DNA from: Dactylorhiza incarnata
Taxonomy: Eukaryota > Streptophyta > Magnoliopsida > Asparagales > Orchidaceae
NCBI GenBank assembly: GCA_033032865.1
Contig: JAWHQI010000019.1
Location: forward strand, 16,720,001-16,784,000
Length of the DNA: 64,000 bases
Direction of reading: 5' to 3'
Shown here: piece by piece, positions 1 through 11,428 of the stretch
Layout of the letters: every line of letters starts with the position of its first letter
Position numbering within the stretch: position 1 is the first letter of the stretch
Made by a program: the position numbers and the translations under genes
The notes under the pieces: generated by a model
The model's input: only the letters and a program-made list of their open reading frames with translations
Databases searched by the model: none
What the model was told of the DNA's origin: nothing

Positions 1-616
1 GTGGTACTCATCACCGCCAGGTACTCCTCATAAAGCTCTGGATCATCCTCCGATACTAAGGAGATCTGCATGTCCTCGAACATCCGTACTAGATCCATGG
101 CCATCAACTAGGACTCTGCTCCCAATGTGGTAGCTCTCCAGCTCAGAGAGTCGACCACCATATTCGCCTTCCCTGGGTGGTAATGCATTGTGTACTGGTA
201 GTCGGATAAGAACTCCACCCAGCGTCTCTGTCGAATGTTCAGCTCCTTCTGCATATCTACGTACTTTAGATTCTTGTGATCTAAAAATATGTCGCAGTGG
301 TTGCCATAGAGGTAGTGCTGCCAGATCTTCAGAGCGAATACAACTGCTACCATCTCTAAGTCGTGCACCGGGTAATTCCGCTCTTGGTTCTTCAACTGGC
401 GAGAAGCGTATGCTATCACGTGCCCGTTCTGCATCAGAAAAGCACCCATCCCCTAGTATGACACATCCGTGTACACCTGGAATCCTTCCTTTCCCGATGG
501 AAGGGCAAGGATGGGGGTCGTTGTAAGCCGACCCTTTAGCTCCTGGAAGGCCGCCTCGCACTGCGGCTATCAAACGAATACAGTATCCTTCTTCGTCAAT
601 GATGTGAGCGGGAGGT
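1..616 (-). pseudogene. pol: Gypsy-1 pol: RT thumb and RNase H, decayed
   Basis: Read on the minus strand, the region from about 700 down to 570 encodes the connection after the RT ([14 protein letters not shown]), followed by the RNase H domain. A stretch at 108-449 contains [20 protein letters not shown] and a DHKNL motif, typical of the tethered RNase H of Ty3/gypsy pol, which degrades the RNA of the RNA-DNA hybrid. An in-frame TAG just before the GMGAF segment and another near 112, plus a frameshift near 680, show that it is dead. The translation continues to base 1, so the integrase lies outside the window. Confidence 0.9.
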
Positions 617-1312
617 CTATCTGGGAAAACCCCTGTACGAAGTTCTGGTAATAACTAGCAAGTCCCAAGAGCTCCGGTCGTCGGTGGCCTGGATCTTTGC
701 TAGATCCACTGCTAGACCAGCTCCACTGATAATATGACCGAGGAAGGCCACCTCCTTCAGCCAAAACTGACACTTGATGAACTTCGCATACAGGCGGTAC
801 TCCCGAAGCTTCTCCAATGTTAGTGCCAAATAACATGCATGTTCCTCCTCCGTCCTCGAATAGATGAGGATGTCATCGATGAACACGATGACAAAGATGT
901 CGAGATATGGCTCGAACACCCGATTCATCAAACTCATAAATGCTGATGGTGCATTCGTGAGACTGAACGGCATCACAGTGTACTCATATAGTCCATATCG
1001 ATTGCTGAAAGCCATCTTCGGGAAATCCTCCTGAATCCATAGCTGATAATACCCTGACCTCAAATCCAGCTTCGAGAAGTAGTGGGCTCCCTCTAGCTGG
1101 TCAAAGAAAAAATCGATCCTTGGCAGCGGATACGTATTCCGAACCGTCAGTCGGTTCAGTGCTCTGTAGTCGATGCACAATCTGAGCGCCCCATCCTCCT
1201 TCTTCATGAATAGCACCGGAGCTCCACAATGTGAGGAACTTAGCCTAAGGAACCCTGCTTCCACCAGCTGCTGCAGCTGGTTCAGAAACTCCACTAGCTC
1301 CATCGGGGCCAT
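617..1312 (-). pseudogene. pol: Gypsy-1 pol: reverse transcriptase domain
   Basis: The minus-strand ORF of 231 residues is a clear Ty3/gypsy RT. In order it shows the MAPMEL entry, [12 protein letters not shown], the LCIDYRALN block, YPLPRID, the [12 protein letters not shown] block with the first catalytic Asp, [10 protein letters not shown], and the [10 protein letters not shown] active site with the two adjacent Asp residues (FIDD, usual for gypsy). It then reads HLIISG-like sequence and goes out of frame near 680, where the thumb continues in another frame. The catalytic residues are intact but the polyprotein around it is broken. The closest type is Del/Tekay chromovirus. Confidence 0.93.
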
Positions 1313-1884
1313 CTGATAAGTAGCTCTGGATACCGGCTAAGCCCCCGACACCAATTGGATCTGAAAATTCTTCTCACTGTGCGGTGCCAGCCCCGACAAC
1401 TTCTCTGGGAATACGTTGGCAAAATCCCGTACTGCCGGGATGCTGGCCAAAGAATCCTTCACCTCAATCACCTCGAACAACACCTAGTATACTTATCTCC
1501 CTGTAGATGGGCCTTGGCGGCCTGAATAGATGATAATAAGAGACGGGAGGGGGCTCTGATACCTTCGACTACTATTTCCGTGTCCTCATGCTTTAGGACA
1601 ACCCTCCTCACCGGGCAGTCAATCCTTGCATGGTTCCCCGTGCAGCCAGTTCATGCACAGGATCAGGTCGAAGTCTTTCATCTTCAAGAGTCGCCGACGC
1701 TTCGAACAACTTCCCTCCAATATCTACGTTCATATTGCATTTTGCGTTCGTTGCTATCTCTGATCCATCCGGGAACCGCACCCTCATGTGGATGCCCTCG
1801 AAGTGCTGGACTTGGTCCAGATCGTCCACGAATTTTTCTGAGATGAACGAGTGTGAGGCACCTGTATCAAATAAAGTGTATGCG
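1313..1884 (-). pseudogene. pol: Gypsy-1 pol: aspartic protease and degraded linker to RT
   Basis: The minus strand at 1608-1884 reads FDTGASHSFISEKFVDDLDQV, the retroviral-type aspartic protease site (D-T-G-A) that cleaves Gag-Pol. The first residues seem to come from the solo LTR, because that LTR starts at 1885. The true upstream codons resume at 14328 across the insertion (GKPAY leading into TLFDTGAS). Bases 1313-1607 should hold the protease-RT linker, but I see only short fragments with stops. Confidence 0.85.
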
Positions 1885-3290
1885 TGTAACATCCCATTTC
1901 CTCCTAGACCCCCTAACTTCAATTAGGGTAGGACATGTGGTGAGTGAGGTGAGTTTGAGCTTGGTGGTGACCATGGGATGCACTGGGTTGAATGAACTCA
2001 CATGTGATCCACTATAGGAGGCAGGTCAACTTAGGTCAAATTAACTCAAATTGGACTTACACTTGTGAATTAACCCCACCACAATGTCTCTAAACCTGAA
2101 GGAGACCTAATTGACCAAAAGCCCCATCAGTTGGTCAACCAATTGACCCAATTTGACCAAAGTCAAACTTGGGTCAACCTAGGTCAAATCCTCCCCAATA
2201 AGTTCAATTGAACCCCAAAGCATGAAATTGACTTCACCACTAGTCTTAGAACATCATGTGGGACCTAATTGATCCCAAAGCCCCATCATAGGGTTAACAA
2301 TTTGACCAATTTGACCAAAGTCAACATTTCCCCAATTTTGGTCAAAATTACACCTTTGGGTCAAATTGGCTCACTTAGGTCTTCACCATGACTCAACCAA
2401 CCCTGGGTGGTGTCACTAGACTCAAGACCATCATATTGGACCAGTCAACACACCTAATTGACCAAGTCAACCCAAAAGTCAACATAGGGTCAATTTTGCC
2501 TAAATTGGGCTTATTTGGAATTAATCCAAATTCCAATGGATTAAGGCCCTCTCCCAAAGCCCACTCTGAAGCCCATAGGTCTAATGACCAGCCTTGCCCC
2601 CTATTTCCAACATGCAAAGACATGCATGGGGGCAAAAGTGGAATTTTCCCCTCCTCCATTAAGGACAAAGAAGATTTTGAGGATAGCTTGCCATGTGGCC
2701 CTCCTCACCTCTGCCCAAAGCCCCCACTGAGCTCCTTACATCAATGCCGGCCGAATTTGGGCTGGAGCAATGCCACTTGGCAGCTAGGAGGAGCATCCAA
2801 GGTGTGGCCGAGCTCCTCCTAATGGCAGCTCCGCTTAGAGCCCTCCCCACTCCATTTCGACGACACCATCAGCTTCAGAGGGCCTAGAGGAGTGGATCCG
2901 CTACCCTGGATCGAAGGAATCTGCTGAGAATGGAGAAAATGGCAAGGGCCACCGGAGGAGAGAAGATTCATGGCCATCCGTCGTCGCCGCCGCCGCCAAG
3001 CCCCACTAGGGTACGATTTCTCCCCCTCTCCCTCTATGCTAGTCATCTAGGGTCTTAGCAAGGGCAGTCGGGCTCAATTGAGCCGACAACCATGGGATTT
3101 TTCCCTCCCGAGCTCCGATTGGGCATCCTCCAGGGATCGCCGGAAAACCCCACCTCCGGCCACCATTCCACCGCCAATCGACGGCCAACCCCTCAACGGA
3201 GGTGGTGGCGGCGGCAGATGGCCGGGGAGGGTAGTGGTTGGCCGGGATCAGGCCCCTTTCCTTCTGGGCCGTCGGGTAGAGGAAGGAGAC
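1885..3290 (+). other. Left part of the solo LTR, no gene
   Basis: The stretch 1930-2550 is dominated by irregular repeats of TTGACCAA and GTCAAC-like words, mirrored by the inverted copy at about 58450-60300. The stretch 2930-3280 is rich in CCG and GGTGG and matches the inverted copy near 59100-59400. Open frames exist but do not look like proteins. Confidence 0.7.
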
Positions 3291-4595
3291 TGTTGGAGCT
3301 TGCTTTCCTCATCTCTTGGTTTGAGAATAACAAATACCATGATGTATTTGATCTAGTCTTTTGTGTGTTTATAGTGGCCAGGTTGTACAGGTTCAATGAG
3401 GAGACAAGTCCTCATTCATGGGCATGATCCGAGAACGACAAGTCTCAGGTTGGATGAGTTTTGTATGCTGATCTTAAAATGGCCATAACTTTCAATCCAG
3501 GAAGAGTTACAGAATGTGCCACCCGATTTCAGAGATGAGAACGACTCAATCTACAGGCTGGAGCTAAATTTGAATATGGGAAATTTCACTGTCGGAAAAT
3601 TCCGACAGCCGCTGTCGCCTAGGCGACAGCAGAGAAGTTACAACTACTTCCCTCCACGGCAGCACGACGAAAGGCAGTTTTGAGCTGTCAGAATTCCGAC
3701 AGCGATGTCGCCCAGGCGACAGCTCGACGGTTACAGCAACTGCCCGCACGACGCCACTCCAGCGGCAGTTTAACGCTGTCGGAAATTTCCGACAGTCACT
3801 GTCGGAATTTTCCGACAGCAATTTTCTATAAATTGACACCTTGTGTTCGTGCATTACAACCAATTAAGAATTTCAAGTCCCTTCCTGAGTGCATTCCATC
3901 CAGAGAGCTCCAGAACCTCATGAAATCCCATTTATGCTGAGAAGGTTTGAAATTGAAGACGAGATCGGACGCGCTTCTACATCAAGGATCATCTCGAGGC
4001 TTCAACCTTCCTTTCAGAGATCTGAATTTCTAGGGAGTTCTTATTTTATCTTGTATTTTCATTTATATACATTTAACTTTGTATTGGTAGGGAAAATCGC
4101 TTCCTTGTGCGGAGCGTCTAAGTCCTTACGTGGCTTAGGGGAAAATCGCTTCCTTGTGCGGAGCGTCCAAGTCCTTGCGTGGCTTGGTGGGAAATCGTGG
4201 CCTTGTGTGCTACGTCTAGATCTTGGGAAGATCTAGAGGATAGGCTTGGGCTTGGTCTAGGGAGAGACAAGTGATAGCCTTCCGATCCTTGGGAGAAGGA
4301 TTGGTAAACAAAAAGAAATTTACATTTGTACGCCTCTGATTTCTAGCGATATAGAAATCAAATTTATGTAAACACTTTTTCATATAATATAATCATGTCT
4401 CTTTTGTGTTTACTTGATTTCTATCATTTGGCGTAATCTCTATTATATTGTGTTCTAAGTTTTCAATTCTTAATCTAAATTGTTTATTTCAATCTCCTTC
4501 ATTATAAAACAATTTAGTAATTATCTTGAAAATTATAGAAAGAATTTTATTCCCTTATTCACCCCCCCCCTCTAAGGGCGCCGTAAGATCCAACA
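3291..4595 (+). repeat. Copia-S 5' LTR
   Basis: This LTR of 1305 bp runs from TGTTGGAGC to CCAACA. In order it holds a dyad cluster, a TATA box at 3827-3833, a repeated GCTTCCTTGTGCGGAGCGTC unit (two copies near 4100 and 4150 plus a diverged third), and a C9 tract preceded by TTATTCA near the end. The C tract is 12 long in the other LTR. Confidence 0.94.
3589..3833 (+). promoter_or_regulatory. Copia-S LTR dyad cluster and TATA box
   Basis: Six palindromes lie in 230 bp. Four are of the type CTGTCGGAAAATTCCGACAG (3589-3608, 3685-3702, 3776-3795, 3799-3818). Two are of the type CTGTCGCCTAGGCGACAG (3612-3629, 3706-3721). The last ends 8 bp before TATAAAT at 3827. The same cluster is in LTR2 at about 10422-10651 with TATAAAT at 10660. 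The position directly upstream of the TATA box suggests an enhancer or operator. Confidence 0.8.
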
Positions 4596-4597
4596 AT

Positions 4598-4609
4598 TGG
4601 TATCAGAGC
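4598..4609 (+). other. Copia-S primer binding site (initiator Met tRNA)
   Basis: TGGTATCAGAGC lies two bases after the 5' LTR. It is the standard plant Copia site that pairs with the 3' end of initiator Met tRNA to prime minus-strand DNA synthesis. Confidence 0.93.
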
Positions 4610-4644
4610 GAGGTTATTCCAAATCGGCTTAACAACCGGGAATA

Positions 4645-4989
4645 ATGGCGTCTCTTGATCATGATCTCGCTTCTACTAATGGGGAAAATTTTAATATAAA
4701 TGAAAAAATATTATCACCACCTTTATTTATGGGCAAAAATTTTAAAGAGTGGAAAATATTAATGAAAAATTTTCTTAAGGCCTTAGATGAAAAAGTTTGG
4801 AATATTACTATTAAAAAGCCATCTAGCGTACTAACTAGAAACGAAATTATTTTAAATGCAAAATCTATGAATAGTATATTTTGTGCGTTAGACCAAAATA
4901 TTTTCAAACTTATTTATACTTTACCTACCGCATATGAAATTTTGAGTTTTCTTGAAAGAACTTATGATTTTCCTTCTACAGGTACATAA
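4645..4989 (+). pseudogene. gag: Copia-S gag, N-terminal fragment
   Basis: This fragment of 114 residues starts MASLDHDLASTNG at the first ATG after the primer site. It contains PPLFMGKNFKEWKILMKNFL, the usual opening of a Copia Gag, with a Trp in the KEWK motif. It should lead into a UBN2-type capsid domain, but it stops with TAA at 4987 after LERTYDF. The next frame-mate starts at 5011 in the same frame and is already Gag C-terminal in character, so the capsid middle and the zinc knuckle have been deleted. Confidence 0.8.
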
Positions 4990-5010
4990 CATTCACAAGA
5001 ACCGGAGAAT

Positions 5011-6069
5011 ATGCAAGCCTATGCAAATATTCAAGAAAGCTACACAAAGGATGGATCCATAGAATACTCATCAAGCGGAAAGGATGATGGACACTCTTGT
5101 TTGGAAGAGAAAGATGAAGAAGACAACGTCACAATATTGGACTCAGTTGATGGCAAAACATCAAGCAAAAGAGAAGACGGAAACTATAGCAAGGTAAGAA
5201 AATCTAAATCTTCTCTTTTAGTAACTAATTCTATTTCTACATTTCGTGTGCTTAAATTTGCTAAACGTAAAATTTCAAAGTTGAAACATGCTAATTCCAA
5301 ATTACGTTTAGAAAATAAAACTTTAAAAGCAAACACTAAAGTAGAATCTTATATTGATGTTTCAAATTCTTGTTCATGCTCTTTAATTGAAAATGCTAAA
5401 CCTTGTTTTGATTATAATTCTTTTAAAGAAGAACTCAAGGTTTTAGAAAAAGGACTTTTAATTTCAAAAGAACATAATGAAAAATTGATAAAAGAAAATG
5501 ATAATTTAAAGGATAAACTAGAATCATTAAAAATGTTTATTCAAAAATTTTCATATAATGAAAAATCTCTTTTTTCTAGTTTATCAAATTTTCAAAAGTC
5601 TAAAAGCTTAACTTCATATTATAAGAGTAGGTCTATAAGAAAGAGTGGAAATGAAAATCATCTAAATAAGGACCAATCATTTAAAACATTTTGTAACTCA
5701 CTCTTTCAACATTCAATTCTAAAGAAAGACAATCACTCTTATAAATTTTCAAAGAATCCATATAATAAAATTCATTATGATTATCAACATCAATCTATTT
5801 TGAAAAATAATTTGAATAAGCATAAATCTCCAATGAATTATTTTTCAAACAAATACAATCATATAAAGATGTCACATAATCATAATATGAATTTTAAAGA
5901 TAAACAACCAAGGTATGAATGGAGACCCTTAAAGAAAAATGACACATCAACTTTAATAGAAAGGGCTCATTTATCCTTGTCTCCTAAAAAATCATCATGT
6001 CGTATTTGGGTACCCAAAGGAACCATCCCTCATGGTCCCCTTTGGATACCTAAATTTCTTATTCATTAG
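5011..6069 (+). CDS. Copia-S gag C-terminal remnant with coiled coil
   Basis: This open frame of 352 residues is in frame with the gag fragment before it, one stop apart. It is rich in Lys, Asn and Ser. Residues of about 75-180 have leucine-rich heptads (SKLRLENKTLKANTKV and KLIKENDNLKDKLESLKMF), which suggests a coiled coil. It ends with CRIWVPKGT, the phrase that in Sireviruses closes Gag just before the protease, yet no protease or pol follows. It is unusually open for a relic, so it may be a working structural protein of a non-autonomous family. There is no zinc knuckle. Confidence 0.6.
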   Translation: MQAYANIQESYTKDGSIEYSSSGKDDGHSCLEEKDEEDNVTILDSVDGKTSSKREDGNYSKVRKSKSSLLVTNSISTFRVLKFAKRKISKLKHANSKLRLENKTLKANTKVESYIDVSNSCSCSLIENAKPCFDYNSFKEELKVLEKGLLISKEHNEKLIKENDNLKDKLESLKMFIQKFSYNEKSLFSSLSNFQKSKSLTSYYKSRSIRKSGNENHLNKDQSFKTFCNSLFQHSILKKDNHSYKFSKNPYNKIHYDYQHQSILKNNLNKHKSPMNYFSNKYNHIKMSHNHNMNFKDKQPRYEWRPLKKNDTSTLIERAHLSLSPKKSSCRIWVPKGTIPHGPLWIPKFLIH

Positions 6070-9000
6070 TATCCTATCATTTGCATGTAGTAGAAACAAT
6101 TAAAAATGAAATATCAATTCTCTACTTCATGATATGCTTAATTGTTTTTTTCTTTTGTTTGTTTTCTTATTTTTGAGCCAACACGCTAAGGTCACTTAGA
6201 TATATTATGAAATATGACTTTTACATTTTAAGCCTAATGTTTATCAAATCAAAATTGAATTAAATTAAACATAAAGTCATAATTTTTAAGTGATCTATCT
6301 TTTCTTTTTGTTTTATCCTTTTTAAATCCTTTGCCTATAAATGTCTTATATTATCATTATAAATTGAATGCTAAATTTTCTAAATGATATTATCAAGACT
6401 AATGAAATTACTTTCAAAATTAGATTTTAATGGATTTTTAGGGGTCTTAGGCTAAAATATTAAATGCGCAACTAATTGCATATTTGTCTATTTTTCGTTG
6501 TTGCATATAATAGCCCCTATATTGAAAATCATAATCGAGAAAAATCAGAATCAAATAATATCAAAAACAATGTGTTTTAAATCAAATATAGTAACTTTGT
6601 TGCTAAAGCCAGGCGTTATCACTAACATTGGCGGTAACATATTTTCCTAAAAAAAATTCTGATTTCTCTGAAAAATTATTTTTACTATCATTATTGTCAA
6701 ATACCTTGTATTTGTTTAGTCTAATTTCTAAAAATTAAAATCAAAAGAAAATTTTCAAAAATGATAAATATGATTTCACAATCCCCACCATGATCTATTA
6801 ATATCCTATGCTAAAATTCACTATAATCATATATCATAATTCATGATCCATCAAGACCTATCTTAAATCAACTAATTCTATCAACCTTAGGAATTATGAA
6901 ATATATGATTGCATTGGTATTATAGTTTCATATCTTGTTTTGTGTGTGTGATGTGCATCTTTATTGTTTGCATGAATCTCATTATCTTTAGACCTATGAA
7001 TTAACTTGATATCAACAAGATGAAATCAAATAGAATTGACACTTCTTTCTAGGTCTATGAAAATTCAAAACTCTATGTTTGAATACATGCAACTCAATCT
7101 TATATTTGTCCATCTTTACTTAGCTTTGCACCATGTTGTCCTAATTCATCACACTAGCATTATCACGTACCATAGATAGAAATCAATGCTCATGCTAGTT
7201 ATATCTTGCAATGCTAAAGTAAATTATATCATTAAAATATGAAAATCTTATTTTCCTTTGTAGTTATTTGCATGAATAAAACTTTTCTAAATGGATTTAA
7301 AATCAACAATCTTCGATAAAATTGTAAATCCAAAACTAATTATGAAATTATAACACAGTTAATATATGTAAGGCTTACACGCTTAGTATGTTTATAATCA
7401 ATAAACCTATGACATGTGTCTCACAATAGCGAGGGCGTAGGATTGTGTGCATTAGAGACCTAACCTCTAAGTCATGTCTTGTCCTTAACCGGGGAGGGTT
7501 CCAGTGGGGCCTTGAGAGGCACTGGGGGGAAAGAGTGCTAGGTTGAGCGTCGTCTTTTGCATGCATATGGGATTAACACCCCAACCTACGGCATGTGTGC
7601 AGCTCCTTATGCCCATCCGTCACTTAGTACGGGGCTAGAGTGTAGTCATGTAGTTAAGGTATCTTGATCTTAGATATACTTATATTATATTCATTGCATG
7701 AACATTATCTCACTCTTTATACATAAATCATGCATATTTTTTTATTTATTCTAACATTGCATCATGTGTTTGCATATTTTAATAGTTCGAGCTTTAATGA
7801 TTTTACCAAACAGAAGTATTTGAAAAATCACCAAATACATGCTAAAAGAGCCTTCAAATCTAATCAATATACTCTGAAATTTCAACTGAAGGAAGGTCTC
7901 TTTATAATACAAATGAATTGAGAAAAATATTTTTCAAAACATCAAGAAATGCAGTTCTGTTTTGGCGTTAAGAAGTTAATGTCTGGCGTTAGCTCCTTTG
8001 CTCCAAAATATTTTTTTTGTTTTCAATTATTTCTGGTATTATTTTAATATTTTGTGTGTTTGTAACAAGTTTATCTTTTTATTCCTTTTTAAAACAAAAT
8101 TTTATTTCTTTTAAAAAAATATATATGTGTATTTTCTCATACATTATTTTTATTTATTTCTCTGGCATAGAATATCATATACTGAAAGGGCTATTAAAGA
8201 CTTCTATGAGTTCCAGAGAATATATATAAAAAAAACAAATACAAAATTACAAAACAATTTCAAAGAACAAAAATATGTTTTTCTTTATGTGTGTTTATTG
8301 TTTTGTGCATATATAAAAAAATTCAAAAATTTATATAAAAAAAAAACTGATTGTTATTCATTGCCATTGTCAAGGATGGATGATTAATTATATCAATTAA
8401 AGATTAAATACAATGTTTAATTTAACTTTCAAGTTTCTTAAAAACATTGTTTTGTATTTGTCATGCCTTGAGAATTATCTTGTTATGTGCAATGAAATTG
8501 ATTGTAGATAAACATGTGTAGAAATGTTTAGCATGCCTCTAAGTATGAGTAATGTATTATGTTTGATAATGATTCATTCACTCACTTATTTTTGATAACC
8601 TACATGTGTTTACAATCTTATTCTTACATGATTGTGTAGTGTAATAATATAAATAATTAAAATGCCTAAATAGATTACCTACACAACATTGAATTGGTTA
8701 TTACAATTCTTTGTCTTTCATGCACTTATTCTTTAGAGAAATGTGGTTTAAAATGCTATGTTTGCAAAACAAGTGAATTCGGAGTCCTTAGTCACTAAAC
8801 TAAAAAACAAATAATAAATGACAAGGAAAACTCCACCAAGCACTACTCACTCTCCTGATAAGTCTAAATGAGCATTGTGAGGTTGAGCACCTTGGCTAAG
8901 AATTGTAAAGTGTCTTGTAGCAAACAATTTATACACCACTTCTCTTTTGTACACCGGATCACAAAAAAATTGAAAATAAAGCTGATAAGTATAAAAGTGA

Positions 9001-9877
9001 TCCCCCAAGCACTACTTTGCACCCTGATAAGTCTTAATAAGCATTGTGTGTGCAGAGCACCTTGGTAGTTGTACTATTTATTCATGTGCATTGAAATAGT
9101 GTGGAAGTAATATTATTTGTGTATTTTAATGTTGTGTTATTTCATTATATATGTCATGTGTTTTTGATTGATTCACTTGTATACTTTATCAAAACACTAC
9201 TTTGTACACATCATTATCTTTCATAAAACTTCTACTCATGAGAATTGGATCCTAATGCTCATCTACTCAAATCTCTACAAACTTAAGTAAATGCACTAGA
9301 TAACAAAGCATGACCGCTACAATGTTTATGTTTACTTGAAATGAAAATTTTATTACATTGTAGTTTGTGTATCTTTTCTTGATATTATGAAATCATGCTT
9401 GCAATTTTTTTTTAATCTTAATGGAATAGCATCTCTTCAATCTTTAACTCAAACATCAACTTTTCAAATTTAAAACTCATTATCCTTTATATGGTTTTAT
9501 CTTCTAAAATGATGTTTATGTTTAAGAGTGCTTATTATTTTTAACACTATGTTTTCCTTTAAGCAAGTGGTATCTTAAAATAGAATGCTTACATTATCAT
9601 GTTAGCTATGTTGCTTACTACTTTATGTTACATCATGCCTATATTTTTCTCAACAAGTAGTATTTAACAAGCTTTTGATTGCATCCTATTTTTCTTCTCG
9701 ACATAAAATCTATTACTCTTATATACTCCCATATTTATTATTTCTTCATAATTATTCATTCTTTATTTCAAAATAACTTTTGATAATATCAAAAAAAAGG
9801 AGAGAAATATAAATTCAAGAAATCTCTTACTAATCTCAATTTTTCAGAATGCACCATTGTAATTAATTATAAAATTT
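6070..9877 (+). other. Copia-S internal AT-rich region without a convincing gene
   Basis: These 3.8 kb replace pol. Composition is strongly AT-rich with many poly-A and poly-T runs. Small open frames (7730-7921, 8017-8229, 8127-8387) are low-complexity hydrophobic or Lys/Phe-rich and look like chance. A short GC-richer patch at about 7430-7640 breaks the AT bias. No pol, envelope or RNA gene is recognised. Confidence 0.7.
8836..9065 (+). repeat. Direct repeat in Copia-S internal region
   Basis: Two copies of about 60 bp (8836-8895 and 9005-9065) share CCAAGCACTACT, GATAAGTCT, AGCATTGTG and GAGCACCTTGG in that order. They are 169 bp apart and diverged. Their function is unknown. Confidence 0.75.
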
Positions 9878-10164
9878 AGGGGGAGCATACATATAGGGGG
9901 AGAATACAATTTAGGGGGAGTATATTAAAAAGTTTTCATGGAAAGCGTCTATGTAGAGGGAGTGATATTGCTCGATCATGACAACCCATTTTTGGTAATA
10001 ACAAAAGGGGGAGAATAAAATGAGAAATCTAGTGACATAGATATTTAGGGGGAGTAAAATCTATCACGCAGTAAACCTTTTATTCATGCATATCTTTTAT
10101 CGCACTTATCTATAAACTCACTAATTTCTCATATGGGTATTTGTTATTATCAAAAGGGGGAGAT
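9878..10164 (+). promoter_or_regulatory. Copia-S multiple polypurine tracts
   Basis: Seven AGGGGGAG-like tracts start at 9878, 9895, 9913, 9955, 10005, 10047 and 10154. The last directly abuts the 3' LTR (GGGGGAGAT then TGTTGG) and is the primer for plus-strand DNA. Serial copies upstream are a known feature of Sireviruses. Confidence 0.9.
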
Positions 10165-11428
10165 TGTTGGAGCTTGCTTTCCGCATCTCTTGGTTTGAGA
10201 ATAACAAATACCATGATGTATTTGATCTAGTCTTTTGTGTGTTTATAGTGGCCAGGTTGTACAGGTTCAATGAGGAGACAAGTCCTCGTTCATGGGCATG
10301 ATCCGAGAACGACAAGTCTCAGGTTGGATGAGTTTTGTATGCTGATCTTAAAATGGCCATTTCGGAGATGAGAACGACTCAATCTATAGGCTGGAGCTAA
10401 ATTTGAATATGGCAAATTTCACTGTCGGAAAATTCCGACAGCCGCTGTCGCCCAGGCGATAGCAGAGAAGTTACAACTACTTCCCTCCACGGCAGCACGA
10501 CGAAAGGCAGTTTTGAGCTGTCAGAATTCCGACAGCAATGTCGCGCAGGCGACAGCTCGACGGTTACAGCAACTGCCCGCACGACGCCACTCCAGCGGCA
10601 GTTTAACGCTGTCGGAAATTTCTGACAGTCACTGTCGGAATTTTCCGACAGCAATTTTCTATAAATTGACACCTTGTGTTCGTGCATTACAACCAATTAA
10701 GAATTTCAAGTCCCTTCCTGAGTGCATTCCATCCAGAGAGCTCCAGAACCTCATGAACTCCCATTTATGCTGAGAAGGTTTGAAATTGAAGACGAGATCG
10801 GACGCGCTTCTACATCAAGGATCATCTCGAGGCTTCAACCTTCCTTTCCGAGATCTGAATTTCTAGGGAGTTCTTATTTTATCTTGTATTTTCATTTATA
10901 TACATTTAACTTTGTATTGGTAGGGAAAATCGCTTCCTTGTGCGGAGCGTCTAAGTCCTTGCGTGGCTTAAGGGAAAATCGCTTCCTTGTGCGGAGCGTC
11001 CAAGTCCTTGCATGGCTGGGTGGGAAATCGTGGCCTTGTGTGCTACGTCTAGATCTTGGGAAGATCTAGATAGGCTTGGGCTTGGTCTAGGGAGAGACAA
11101 GTGATAGCCTTCCGATCCTTGGGAGAAGGATTGGTAAACAAAAAGAAATTTACATTTGTACGCCTCCGATTTCTAGCGATATAGAAATCAAATTTATGTA
11201 AACACTTTTTCATATAATATAATCATGTCTCTTTTGTGTTTACTTGATTTCTATCATTTGGCGTAATCTCTATTGTATTGTGTTCTAAGTTTTCAATTCT
11301 TAATCTAAATTGTTTATTTCAATCTCCTTCATTATAAAACAATTTAGTAATTATCTTGAAAATTATAGAAAGAATTTTATTCCCTTATTCACCCCCCCCC
11401 CCCTCTAAGGGCGCCGTAAGATCCAACA
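10165..11428 (+). repeat. Copia-S 3' LTR
   Basis: This LTR of 1264 bp is nearly identical to 3291-4595 apart from one deletion of about 35 bp after GGCCAT and scattered base changes. The dyad cluster, TATA box (10660-10666) and C tract (12 C) are retained. It is followed by the GAGAC duplication. Confidence 0.94.

Larger units (their letters stand above)
3291..11428 (+). mobile_element. Copia-S: non-autonomous Sirevirus-type Copia retrotransposon, complete
   Basis: It has direct LTRs at 3291-4595 and 10165-11428, both TGTTGGAGC to GATCCAACA, and a perfect 5-bp target duplication GAGAC (3286-3290 and 11429-11433). There is a Met-tRNA primer site and seven tandem copies of an AGGGGGAG-like polypurine tract before the 3' LTR, a Sirevirus hallmark. 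The internal region of 5.6 kb encodes only two gag pieces and no pol. It must therefore have moved using proteins from a relative. LTR2 lacks about 35 bp that LTR1 has (after GGCCAT). Confidence 0.93.

Noticed and set aside
3564..3940. ORFs on both strands in the Copia-S LTR, repeated at 10397-10773
   Set aside because: They are open because of the palindromes and are kept only because the LTRs are copies.
4598..4609. tRNA genes suggested by tRNA-like matches
   Set aside because: Only the short primer sites match; there is no cloverleaf sequence around them.
6606..7995. GGCGTTA words near 6614 and 7967 as another dyad set in Copia-S
   Set aside because: Only four scattered words with no consistent inverted pairing.
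7730..8387. Small hydrophobic ORFs in Copia-S that could suggest membrane proteins
   Set aside because: Low-complexity AT-rich translations with no motif; chance is enough.
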